Source: Cocos nucifera
Lineage: Eukaryota > Streptophyta > Magnoliopsida > Arecales > Arecaceae
Reading direction: 5' to 3'
Length of the DNA stretch: 64,000 nucleotides
Assembly (NCBI GenBank): GCA_006176705.1
Contig: QRFJ01000292.1
Location: forward strand, 62,001 to 126,000
Part shown: positions 23,001 to 32,964 of the stretch, piece after piece
Layout of the letters: each line of letters starts with the position of its first letter
Numbering within the stretch: position 1 is the stretch's first letter
Translations under genes and position numbers: made by a program
The notes under the pieces: generated by a model
Told to the model about the DNA's origin: nothing
Database searches by the model: none
What the model saw: only the letters and a program-made list of their open reading frames with translations

Positions 23001-23930
23001 TTTGATCCTATGGCATTCATATTTTGCTCGACAGACTCAATGATGAGCATTCTTTCAGAAGGTCCTTCTTCTTGCTTGTTCTTCAGACTGGCCAGATATG
23101 CAGGACAGTCCTACTTTCAATAGCCATCGGAGTTGCAGTAGAAATACTTTTTCTTCTTCATGACCTTCTTCTTCAGTTTGCCCTTCTTTTTTCTTTCTAT
23201 TTTTTGCTTCTTCGTAGACTTTTTCTTCTTTTCAAAAGACTTTCTCTTGAAAAAAGTCTGCTCTATAGCCAGAACTGAGCCCTTTGAACTCTTCAAATTT
23301 TGTTCAATAGTAACCAGCATGTTCATTAACTCAACTAAGGTGCACAGGAGCTAATTCATATGGAAGTTCATAATGAACTGACCATACGAATCAATCAAGG
23401 ACTGCAGGATCACATCAATCTGTAGTTCCTTATCCATCAAGACATCGAGCTTCTCAAGCTCTTCTAAGTTCTTAATCATTATCGGGCAAAGATCTTTGAC
23501 TGACTGCCCATCACGCATTTGCCTTTAAATAGTCTTCTAGAGACTTGATAATGCACTGTGCGACTCTGATCACCAAATAACTATTGCAAGTGCACCAATA
23601 TTTGGCGAGTAGTCCTAATGTCTTCATGTTGGTACTATAATTCATCTGACATTGAGCCCAACATGTGGCACCTTACTTTGTTATGATCATCAAATCACTT
23701 CTCATGAGATGTTTTTTGATCAGCAGTCGAATGAGCTGGTAAAGGGGAGGTCCTGGTCCAATACATAGGTCAACTTTTTTTAACCCAAAACAAATTTGAA
23801 GTTCTTTAGCCAATCCTTGTAAATTGGTCTGGTCAACTTGTGGGTATCTAGGATTCGGGCTAGGAATTTTGATGTAGATATTTTTCTGTAGAGAGTCAAA
23901 GTTTCTAGTTAGACTTATAATTTGACTCAA
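23001..23930 (-). pseudogene. Element A gag and zinc knuckle, decayed
   Basis: 23930-23673 corresponds to the gag N-terminus of element B, without its start context. 23326-23117 holds the Lys-rich segment followed by FYCNSDGY, a damaged CCHC knuckle (first Cys lost; B has CFHCNSDGHWKRNC). The protease segment between the knuckle and 23000 appears deleted or unreadable. Confidence 0.72.
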
Positions 23931-25924
23931 CCAATTTATTTAGGAGCTTCATTTTTAAACAAATTAGGCTTTCACTATTTTTTTAGATTCCTACATTTTT
24001 TTGGTAGAGATGCAAAAATCTCCACGATCATTGATTTTTAGTGAATGGTGCGGTCCCACTGAATGGCTCACCACCTCATCTAATAGTTATTGATGATGGG
24101 TCAATCAATGAGTGGACAACTCATGTCCAATATTTTTCTAAACATGGTGCACCCAAATCTGGTCTCTAATTCATGAAGCTCACCATGTCCGAAATATTGC
24201 TCCACTTCTTAGTTAAGTCAGACCCACCATTTTTATAAATTGAATTTTTGATTGGATCCCTCATCATATTCGAAATATTGAGCCCAACTCATCCTCTAAT
24301 CTGTATCATCCAATGTCTAATAGACATGATTGCATCTTTTCGATGCAACTGAATCACTATATCCAGCTAAGAACAATCAACCTCGGAAAGGATCCGCACA
24401 TCTACAATGGTGGAAGACCTAGGACTTAATATTTTCTTAAAAAGATTTGATTTGATCTCTTAGACTCAACTAGTTATAATATTTATGACTAACCTAGTGG
24501 CATGGGTTAGCTCAAATCATTAGCCATCTCAAACTAGAACTAGGTCGACTCAATCAGTCAGGTAAGTGAGATTAGTGGAAGGAATATGTCATTCACTCAT
24601 CATGAATGCATTCAGATCAAGTAGCTTCCAATTAAAGACCACTAGTCGTATTTGCCATACTTACCTTAGACATTGACTTATCTGACTAGAATTGATCGGA
24701 TTAGCTTACAATCTAGGCTTGAATCGTAGAGCCAAATTAGGTCTTAACTTGATCGATCATATGTGACTATGAGTCAACCTTGATCTAGACTTAATCCTAT
24801 TAGGCTGGTCAAATCTAAGCACTCTTGATCCCACCTAACCAACTCTTGATTTGGTTTGATCAATTGCTAGACCTAATTGAGCTACCCACATCCGAACCCA
24901 TGATTTATGAAGGTATCTTAGATCTAAAAATTCATAATTTTAGATCTAATTAATTTCATAAACTTAATTCTTAATTAAGTCCATCGGTTTAATAACAAAA
25001 CATGCATAAAAATCCTAGAATTTCAAGATCTAGGATTTTATAGAAAAGTAAGTTTTCGATTTTTGATTAAGAGCAAACGCGCAGCACCTCTACACGCCAT
25101 AAGAGCATCCCATCGAATTGAAAGAGAGGGCCTTTAAACCCTCTTACTCTTATGACCAGACGGTCAAGAAAAATGCCTTAATCAAAAATATGAACTAAAC
25201 TACAAAACTATTAGATCTAAAGCATATAACTATTACATGATTTAAGATCTAATTTATACATATTTTGCATTCATATCATATATTAAATTTAACATTTAAA
25301 TTTATATTTTAGATCTAATTATATCTGAAAATAAAATTTTAAATGATGTCATCATAAAAATTTTTAATCCAGACTACTCATGGCATAGATCTATGGAACT
25401 AGTTTAGACATGCATTGCATATGTCATACATATAAAATTTTTAAATATATCTCATACTTTCAGATCTAATTATATCATACATAATATTTAAAATTTAGTT
25501 AATCTAATCACATAATCTTCAAAAAATTAAATAATTATTTCATAAAATTTTTGATCTAGACTATGAGATTAAACTAGGGATCTAGTCTAGACATATGCTG
25601 CCTATATCATATATATCAAAATTTTAAATTAGATCTTATGTTTTAGATCTGATTACATCTAATGTAACATCTAAAACTTAAATGATCAAATCATAAAAAA
25701 AAAATTAAATTATATCTAATCTAAAATATATTTGAAAACTATCATGATATGGAGTAATAGATCTAGACTAGAACATGCATTGTTTATGTCAAACATATAT
25801 ATTTAAAATATATAATTTTTGATTTTAGATCTGATTACATCCTATGTAATATCTAAAAATTAAATAATCAAATCATAAAAAATAATTTTAGATCAATCTA
25901 AAGATAGATCTGGAAGCAGCAACC
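23931..25924 (-). other. Element A untranslated leader
   Basis: About 2 kb between gag and PBS with no credible ORF. It is homologous to the B leader at 48891-50790 on the opposite strand (for example the TCTCCACGATCATTGAT region near 24025) and AT-rich at 25200-25900 with repeated 'tagatctaat' text. No gene seen. Confidence 0.65.
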
Positions 25925-25940
25925 TGGCTCTGATACCAGT
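25925..25940 (-). other. Element A primer-binding site
   Basis: tggctctgataccagt on the plus strand; element strand actggtatcagagcca, matching the plant initiator Met-tRNA PBS, adjacent to the LTR end at 25941. Confidence 0.85.
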
Positions 25941-26616
25941 TGAAGAAAAAAATAAATTTTTTCTGCTGCAGGATGCAGATGATCGGATCAGATTTACAGT
26001 AAAATAATTTTAAAAATTTTCTATGATCTAATTAAATCTGAGAGTTCTCAGATCTAGTTAAATTAATCTAAAATTAGAAGTAAAATAAAAATAAAAATAA
26101 AAATAATGATAATAGTTATCATCTGATCGGGTAAATCGTTTACACGTTGTGATGATCTGACGACTGATTTGAGATTTTGATTTAGCCATGCACACATCCA
26201 ACCTCTAACAGTATCCACTTAGGTCAGATATGGAAGTCTCCTCCTTCTGATTTGATCTTTAAAGATCAGATCTGGAATCAATTGTGAATGCCTTTGAATC
26301 GATCTTCGACTGCAGCACCTTCATCTCTTAATGTGGGAACTAGTCGCACAGTCTTTGCAGGATCAGGAACCAACCTTTGATCTCTAAGTTTCGCCCAACC
26401 TCTTGGGCATAGAGAAGAGGAAGAGATCTGAAAGAGGAGTGTGGAGATAGAGATTTTGGCAGGGCTTCACCATATAGAAATCGCGATGCACAATAGCTTG
26501 CATAGGGCCCTATATATAGACCTAGTATGGAGTCCCTTCGCATGTAACTTTGAACAGGTCAAAGTTTAACATACAGAAGGACTCTCCACCTAATCTCCAT
26601 GTGCACATCTTATTTT
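25941..26616 (-). repeat. Element A 5' LTR, distal (U5-side) part
   Basis: 676 bp aligned with 10392-11050 of the complete A LTR. It is cut at ttatttt by element B's LTR with TSD atttt (26612-26616). The missing about 2 kb is at 44608-46611 in reverse orientation, beginning there with the same TSD (aaaat at 46607-46611). Confidence 0.85.
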
Positions 26617-28903
26617 TGAAGGAAAATCCTAATTTTTCAGATCAGATTCATTCAGATCTGATTGGATCAAGAGATATATTTCAAAAATTTTTTTCTTTGA
26701 TCCTAATCAGATCTGAAATATTTCAGATCTGATCCTTATTATTCTAATAATAAAAAAATATATATATAAATTAAATTAAATTTAATTTATCTTGATGTAG
26801 GATAATCCTATTATCCGTTGATGATCCTATAAGTAGCGAAAGGTTCTGGATCTAGCCACGCAAGTGCCTGGCCTCTACCGGTATCCACTTGGATTGGATC
26901 TAGAAATTCTCTTCTTCTCTATCATGTCTCTACAAATCATATCTGGATCTGATCTGGAGGATCTTCAAAACTATCTTTTGAAGATCAGCAGTCGTCCTTT
27001 TGCAGCAGCGCAGCCTTCTAGCTTTTGAGTCGCCTTTCTCTCATCTAGATGGCACCAACCAAGAATCTAAAATACTTTTGGTTGTGGAGAGGAGAGGGAG
27101 AAGATGCTTTGGCATGGAGGAGGAGAGGAGAGGCAGCCTTGGGCATGGGAATTTTCAATTCCTTTTCCAATTCAATTTGAGTTGGGCGCAGGGTCTTATT
27201 TATAGACTATCTGTGATCCAACTCCTCTTCTTCCAACCAATCACAACCCTTTGTGAAATCAGATCTAAATCTGATTGGTGGGAATAGAGTCCCCTGGATT
27301 CCTCCTTAGAGGGCGCCTAAGACCAGTCAAACTTGGATTCTTAGTAGAACTCTAATTGGAATCCAAAAAGGAGATGGAGTCCCTGTCCAACAAGGACTCC
27401 TGGGCGCCTCCAGCTTGGGCACACGCCAAGGGTGGCGTGCGCCCTCCTCCTTGCCAGGTTCTGGCAGGGGGACAGGCCCCCACCAGCTCTCCAATAGGTG
27501 CATGACATGTGGTCAAAAGTCAAAGTGTCAATGGTCAACATTTGACCAGTCAAAGGTAGACTTTTGACCAAAGTCAAAGAACAAGAAATGGCAGGTGACC
27601 AAAAATGGCAGGTAATGTCTTACAAAATAAGACAACCTTTTCTGACTTGGACAACCTCCAGTCAGACCATATGAAGGCCTCTGATTGAGCAAAACTCCTT
27701 TGGCTCAGTCAGGACAACTTATTTATGATAGCAAAAGAAGAACGTTAGGTTCAATCGAGTGCTAGCACGATTTTCTTGAACCTAATTGAATCTCATTCAG
27801 ATCAATTGAACTAGATCAGTTCAATTGATGATCACCAGATTCAAACCCTTGTTTGTGTGACCCAGTTAGGTTCAGTTCTGTATGGTAATGGGATATGTCA
27901 TGATCTCTATCATCGACATCATCGAAACTCCTTTCGATGGATCAGAACTCTTCTGATTCGAACAGCTAGAATGATCGATCATCTAAATCATTCTAATTGC
28001 TCCCAAAATCCACCAGTGACACCTAGCAGTATATGGTGGCAACCCATCAGAGCTGAATGCGAACCTCTTGGTGCAGCTACCTGTGTGATTAAGTTCTTCT
28101 ATCTTGAGCCCCGATCAGATTAGGGTTAAGGTGAACTCGTCAAACCCTAGTCTCTGTCATATGATGTAATCATTCGATTCAAGAGTCCAATGTGAAAATC
28201 TAAATAGAAACTCTTTCTATTATTTCACTCTGCCATGGCCATGGGCTTCTGGACTTGATTCTCATGATCATCATAGGGCTGCTCCTCTACCACCGAGGTA
28301 GATAGATTCCATCTTGATGCAATCCAGTTCCTACAATGAACATGCTATAGCCAACATACACCTCAGGGTTCCATATGGCTAGGAGACCGAGTAATGGTGT
28401 AGTCAAACTATAACACCCTCAAGGTGAACTGCCGATGCATCTCAGGTCAAAGAACCAGACACACTACTGCAGCATCGAGTCAGTCATTGACGAGAAGGTA
28501 GACTTCCTAATGACTACTCGAGGTGGTCACGCTCAGTGCCCTCGTTCTCTAACGAGTACCTGTACTCTCGCTCCGGTGTCTCCACACCGTAGACTCAAGA
28601 CTCATCTACTAAAGAGAAGCGATTGTACACCAACCTTCCGGATCAATCACCATCCTCGTGATGATCCTATGGTCGGGAGCATTTTATGAGTTAATAATGA
28701 TTATTCATGTCTTAAATTTTCAACTCTTGAAAATATGAATTATCATTACCATTAACTCAAAGGATGTATCACAGACACTAAATACACATATGTGATAGAA
28801 AATAACCCATTTTATTGAATTATAGTCAAAATTATAATTTTGCCCCTAGAAGTGTATTACAAGTGTCAGCCAATTCTGGCTTCTAGGGCACATATATCTA
28901 ACA
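26617..28903 (-). repeat. Element B 3' LTR
   Basis: 2287 bp, plus-strand ends tgaaggaaaatcc and atatatctaaca (TG...CA on the element strand). TATA-like tatttata at 27197-27204. Followed by the element's polypurine tract at 28904-28915 (caatctcccact; element strand agtgggagattg). Confidence 0.88.
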
Positions 28904-28915
28904 ATCTCCCACTTG

Positions 28916-29697
28916 TCCTAAAGCCAATTGGCTACAAGTCTAAGTCCCATCTTCTCAAGGTGGGCTTCGATCTTCTGCTGGCCCAACGGCTTTGTAAGTG
29001 GGTCTGCCACATTATCTGTGGAGTTGACTCTCTTGACCTCGACGTAACCCTTCTCGAGGTAATCGCGGATGAGGTGGTATCGCCGCTCAATGTGCTTGGA
29101 TTTTGGTGAGACCTCGGCTCCTTAGCAAGGGCTATGGCGCCATTGTTGTCGCAGTATAGAGGAATGGCATCTGATGGCATTACTCCAATTTCTGCAGCAA
29201 ACTTCTTGTACCAGAATGCTTCCTTCGCAGCCTCTGATGCAGCGATATATTCTGCTTCCATGGTGGAATCTGCTATCACAGTTTGCTTGGAACTCTTCCA
29301 GCTGACAGCACCACCATTGCACACAAACAGACTTCCAGATGTCGACTTTCGATCATCTATATCGGACATGAAATCCGAGTCTGTGTATCCCTGGACTTGG
29401 AGTTCTCCGTTACCAAAGACCAACATCATATCCTTAGTTCTTCTCAAGTACTTAAGGATACATTTCACAGAAGTCCAGTGTTCTTCACCTGGATTTGACT
29501 GATATCTGCTTGTGACACTCACAGCATGGGCTATATCAGGTCGTGTACATAGCATGGCATACATGAGGCTCCCTATTGCAGAAGCATAAGGGATCTTGCT
29601 CATGCGTTCTATTTCCTCAGGTGTGCTGGGGCACATCTTCTTGGAAAGATGAATACCATGTCTGAAGGGTATTAATCCCCTCTTAGAGTTTTCCATA
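28916..29697 (-). pseudogene. Element B RNase H and RT thumb, nearly intact
   Basis: 29696-28932 is an open 254-residue frame. It begins in the RT connection (GLIPFRHGIHLSKKMCP), then SLMYAMLCTRPDIAHAV, then RNase H with GYTDSDFMSDIDD (Asp), STMEAEYIAASEA (Glu) and LYCDNNGAIALAKEP (Asp). All catalytic residues are present. A frameshift near 29105 diverts the last part; the correct C-terminus (EKGYVEVKRVNSTDNVADPL) is readable in another frame to the ANWL end near 28925. Confidence 0.85.
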
Positions 29698-30357
29698 CTA
29701 AACCTCTTTAGTACTTTCCTCTATGTACATCTTCTGTGAAAGTCCTAGCATCCTATTCGGTCTATCCCTATAGACCTTAATTCCTAGAATAAAGGATGCT
29801 TCACCTAGGTCTTTCATGGAGAATTCCTTGGACAACCATAATTTGACTGATGTCAACATGGGAATATCATTCCCAATAAGGAGGATGTCATCCACGTACA
29901 ATACGAGGAAGACAACAGCGCTCCCACTGACCTTTTTTGAAAACACATGGTTCCTCTTCATTTTTGATGAAACCAAACTTTTTGATCACATCATTGAAAC
30001 GAGTGTTCCAGCTCCGAGATGCTTGCTTAAGTCCATATATGGACCTTTGCAGCTTGCAAACCTTGTGATCAGTATCACTGGATGTGAAACCTAGCGGCTG
30101 TTCCATATAGATATCTTCCTCAAGATATCCATTTAGGAATGCCGTTTTCACGTCCATTTGCCATATTTCATAATCGAAATAGGCTGCAACGGCAAGCAAT
30201 GTGCGGATGGATTTTAGCATAGCTACTGGGGAAAAAGGTATCCTGATAGTCAATGCCTTCACGTTGACTATAACCTTTTGCCACTAGTCTAGCCTTGAAT
30301 GTCTCCACATTCCCATCTGCACCAATCTTTCTCTTGAAGATCCATTTACACCTAAAA
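29698..30357 (-). pseudogene. Element B reverse transcriptase, C-terminal two-thirds
   Basis: 30357-30262 gives CKWIFKRKIGADGNVETF and ARLVAKGYSQREG. 30262-29888 has QMDVKTAFLNGYLEEDIY and LQRSIYGLKQASRSW. The YVDD box is intact at 29898-29887 (LYVDDILLIGND), in the next frame. A frameshift lies between the CVFKK and YVDD blocks. The N-terminus is beyond the LARD (61311 onward). Confidence 0.85.
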
Positions 30358-30362
30358 GGTAC

Positions 30363-31622
30363 TGTTGGGGATAAATCCCGCTCCTGCCGAAGCCCGGGCC
30401 GACGCTCAGCCCAATGTAACCAGTAGCCGCTGAAGAGCTTCAGCGCCAGGCGCCAGGCGCCTACCGGCCGAAGCTAGAGGCCGAACTCTCCCACCAAGGT
30501 CCGGGCCGAACTGCCTAGGGCCGAACTCCCCTGCGCCAAGGTCCGGGCCGAACTACCTAGAGGCCGAACTCCCCTGCACCAAGGTCCGGGCCGAACTGCC
30601 TAGAGGACGAACTCCCACCGCCGGCCGAACTTCCTGACGGCCGAGCTCCTTGGACTCCAAGCGGCTGGACTTCTTCGGGAGACGGACTCCTCCCAGACGC
30701 CCGTTCGGCCATTCCGAGCTCCTCCCGGGTTTTCCCTTCAGCCGAACTCTCCTACAAGCCCGAACCCATTCAGACCCCACGGCCGAACTCCTTCGGATCG
30801 ACTTCAGGCGAGCCCAAGTGGCCGAACCCCTTCGAACCGACCCTAGGCGACCGAACTCCTCAGCGAGCCCTGGCCGAACCAACTAGCAGCCGAAGTCCTT
30901 CAACTGGCCAGCCGAGCTTCTTCGGGCCTCTCAGCGGTCGAACTCCTCGGCAACCGTCCCACGGCCGAACTCTACAGATGGCCGACCCTTCAGCCAGATG
31001 AACTCCCCCAGCTTCCCCCTCGGCCGAACTCTGTTGCAAGTCCGAACTCCATTAGACGAACTGTCGCCTGCAGCAAGACCGGACGGTGCCTTCCTCTCCG
31101 TACCGGACTCCATGCGGCGAACGACTCGCCAGTATGACTCCCACGATCTACCGGACGATGCCTTCCTCTCCGTACCGGACTCCATGCGGCCCACGGTTCG
31201 CCGGTATGGCTCCCACGATCTACCGGACTCCATGCGGCCCACGACTCGCCGGTATGGCTCCCACGATCTACCGGACGACGCCTTCCTCTCCGTACCAAAC
31301 TCCATACTGCCCGACGACTCTCTGCTAGACGGCACAGCCGTCACCATCAACTAAGCTCCGCTATAAAAGGACCCCTCCCGACATACTAAGGCTAAGCTCT
31401 CTGAACTCTCGACTCTCTAAGCTCTCCTCCACATCTCTAAGCTCCGGAACTCATTCCGAGCACTCCATTACTGTTGGCCGAAAACTAACTTGACCGTCGG
31501 AGGGTCCTGCCGGAGCCACCACCCCATCGGTTCCGGACGGGACTTCATTTTGCAGGTCCCCGACGGCGCCCAGCGGCCTCGATTGCGGCGACCTCCGGCG
31601 GCGATGGATTTCTGCACCAACA
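30363..31622 (+). repeat. LARD 5' LTR
   Basis: 1260 bp, from tgttgggg to caccaaca. The inverted copy at 53334-54593 is also exactly 1260 bp. Rich in the short word ggccgaactcc. Has an approximately 46-bp unit around gccgaactgcctagaggcc repeated at 30480-30610, and a unit around ccggactccatgcggcc repeated at 31080-31300. These create overlapping ORFs on both strands (up to 139 aa) that I do not regard as genes. Confidence 0.85.
31362..31368 (+). promoter_or_regulatory. LARD LTR TATA box
   Basis: tataaaa in gctccgctataaaaggac, about 255 bp before the LTR end, followed by a CT-rich initiation-like region. It is conserved in the other LTR copies (61059-61065 plus strand; 53588-53594 minus strand), a sign of a shared promoter. 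Confidence 0.65.
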
Positions 31623-32130
31623 GATTGGCGCTGGAAGAAGGGATTGAACCTTCGAGGTTCCCTTGTTCTTAAAGGAGTGCTCGGCGACGATTTTCCGCCC
31701 CTGCTCCGGATCTCTCTTCTCCCTCTTCAGAATTCCTTCTCTGGAAAGAGGAAATGCCCCCCAGAAGGGCTTCGACGCGGCGCTCGACGGCTTCCACGGC
31801 TCGATCCCCTCCGAGTCCGTCTGTCCCTGCTCCGGCCCCAGCGGCCTCGATTGCGGCGACCTCCGGTGGCGATGGATTTCTGCACCAACAGATTGGCTCT
31901 AGAAGGAGGGCCTGAACCTTCGAGGTTCCCTTGTTCTTAAAGGAGTGCTCGGCGACGATTTTCCGCCCCTGCTCCGGATCTCTCTTCTCACTCTTCAGAA
32001 TTCCTTCTCTGGAAAGAGGAAATGCCCCCCAGAAGGGCTTCGACGCGGCACTCGACGGCTTCCGCGGCTCGATCCCCTCCGAGTCCGTCTGTCCCTGCTC
32101 CGGCCCCGGCGGCCTAGGTTCCACCTGAAC
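31555..32130 (+). repeat. 268-bp tandem duplication of LTR end, PBS and leader in the LARD
   Basis: The text accaacagattggc...gaaccttcgaggttcccttgttcttaaaggag occurs at 31616 and again at 31884, a spacing of 268 bp. The duplication takes in the LTR tail, the presumptive primer site (attggcgctggaag) and the leader. Each copy has a start codon encoding MPPRRASTRRS (31752 and 32022), like the N-terminus of gypsy gag proteins, but the frame soon closes. The second LARD copy has the same duplication (57166 and about 57428). Confidence 0.75.
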
Positions 32131-32492
32131 CCACGGTGGATGTGAAGCAGTTCGGCCTGCTTGACCGACAGATCCGTGGCCGTGGCCTCAACGGAGGCGT
32201 TGCACGCTTTTACAGCAGCCTCCGGTAGCGACTCCACCAGCAAGCCGCCATGAGGGCGTGAGAAATCAGCCTTAAGGAAGAGCCCAATCGCCCCGAAGAG
32301 AGAAACAGAGAGCAGAAGTTCCCCGCCGAAGCGGAAAGAAGTTCGGCTCGGAGAAAAGCCGGGCTCCCCCCAAAGCTCGGCATCAAGGTAAAATGAAGCT
32401 CGGTGGAAAGCCGAACTCCTCAACTCAACCTCCAAAATAAAGTTCGGCGCCGGCAAGGACGGAACGAAGCCCCCTCCCAGAAGGTTCCGCAA
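31995..32492 (-). CDS. Antisense ORF of unknown function in the LARD internal region
   Basis: 165 codons open on the strand opposite to the element. No family recognised. The middle part (around ATDLSVKQAELLHIH) is also readable in the second copy (minus strand, about 57700-57640), but that copy is broken by small indels. Antisense ORFs are known in some Tat-lineage elements, so a remnant of such a frame is possible. An accidental ORF in GC-rich sequence is at least as likely. Confidence 0.25.
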   Translation of the reverse strand: MRNLLGGGFVPSLPAPNFILEVELRSSAFHRASFYLDAELWGEPGFSPSRTSFRFGGELLLSVSLFGAIGLFLKADFSRPHGGLLVESLPEAAVKACNASVEATATDLSVKQAELLHIHRGFRWNLGRRGRSRDRRTRRGSSRGSRRVPRRSPSGGHFLFPEKEF

Positions 32493-32939
32493 CTACGACC
32501 CGCTCCTCTAACTCGAATTCTCGGCAAAGTTAAGAGCCAACCGCCAAGACCTGAAGGACTACGGCCTCTCCAAACATGCGCGATCAAGGAGAAGATCGGC
32601 TATAGGCACTGCCGTAACCGGAAAAGATAAGAAGGTTGGCCGTCCGCGGCGTCATCAACGCCACCCCGGGGAGGAGCTAGGAGCTAGCTACATCGGTGAT
32701 TGTCATCCCAGCGACAAAGTCAAGAGAAGCATGGTCCAAATTATGAAGGCCGGCATGAGATAGAGGAGGTTGTCTGGACGGGACTTGCTGCTCGAGGGAG
32801 CTCCGAGGAACAACGCCCCGTCGACCCTCAAACGAGAGCGCGCTGTCCACGATTTCCCTTCGGTAAAATTCCCCTCTGCATAATATTATTTCTGGATGCG
32901 AAAACTATGCGATGACAGGAGAGCAGCAGTCAATAATCG
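32131..32939 (+). other. LARD internal sequence without recognised coding function
   Basis: Continues the LARD from the duplicated leader to the gap. Plus-strand frames are short (75 aa at 32403, 71 aa at 32700) and match no pol domain. The same sequence recurs at about 57600-58437 with many single-base deletions. Confidence 0.6.
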
Positions 32940-32964
32940 NNNNNNNNNNNNNNNNNNNNNNNNN
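32940..32964. other. Assembly gap (25 N)
   Basis: Twenty-five Ns. The last bases before it (caataatcg) are the last bases before the LARD tandem-repeat section in the other copy (58428-58437), so the break falls at the start of the repeat array. The bases after it are unrelated to the LARD. Confidence 0.98.

Larger units (their letters stand above)
10392..26616 (-). mobile_element. Ty1/copia element A (minus strand), heavily interrupted
   Basis: Right-to-left order LTR fragment, PBS, leader, gag, protease, integrase, RT, RNase H, LTR. It inserted into the SIRE-like 3' region with TSD ctaga (10387-10391), matched by ctagg on the minus strand at 44607-44603. It holds a Tork-like insertion (13244-18811) and a solo LTR (20002-22284). 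Its own 5' LTR is split by element B at 26617, the remainder being at 44608-46611. Pol and LTRs are related to element B, so both belong to one long-LTR copia family (Angela/Tork-like, lineage not certain). Confidence 0.82.
26617..30362 (-). mobile_element. Ty1/copia element B (minus strand), 3' part
   Basis: 3' LTR, polypurine tract, RNase H and RT of element B. It inserted in A's 5' LTR (TSD atttt). It is cut inside the RT N-terminus at 30363 by the LARD, TSD ggtac (30358-30362). The 5' part exists twice: 61311-64000 in matching orientation and 46612-53333 inverted. Confidence 0.85.
30363..32939 (+). mobile_element. GC-rich non-autonomous LTR retrotransposon (LARD-like), 5' LTR and first internal part
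   Basis: Starts tgttggggataaatccc with TSD ggtac, repeated as ggtac at 61311-61315 after a matching 3' LTR end. 5' LTR 30363-31622, then a leader, then non-pol internal sequence to the gap. No PR, RT, IN or RNase H homology was found here or in the other copies. GC content is visibly far above the AT-rich surroundings. The internal sequence continues at 58437 in the second copy, into a 35-bp tandem array. Confidence 0.75.

Noticed and set aside
25925..25940. Met-tRNA-like sequence as a tRNA gene
   Set aside because: Only the PBS length is present, with no tRNA body or cloverleaf; it is the element's primer site.
29134..29502. 122-aa plus-strand ORF
   Set aside because: Shadow of the element B RNase H on the other strand, whose catalytic motifs are clear.
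30553..31354. Overlapping 80-139 aa ORFs in the LARD LTR on both strands
   Set aside because: Produced by GC-rich subrepeats in the LTR; the same set appears at 53567-54294 and 60614-61116, and none has a known domain.
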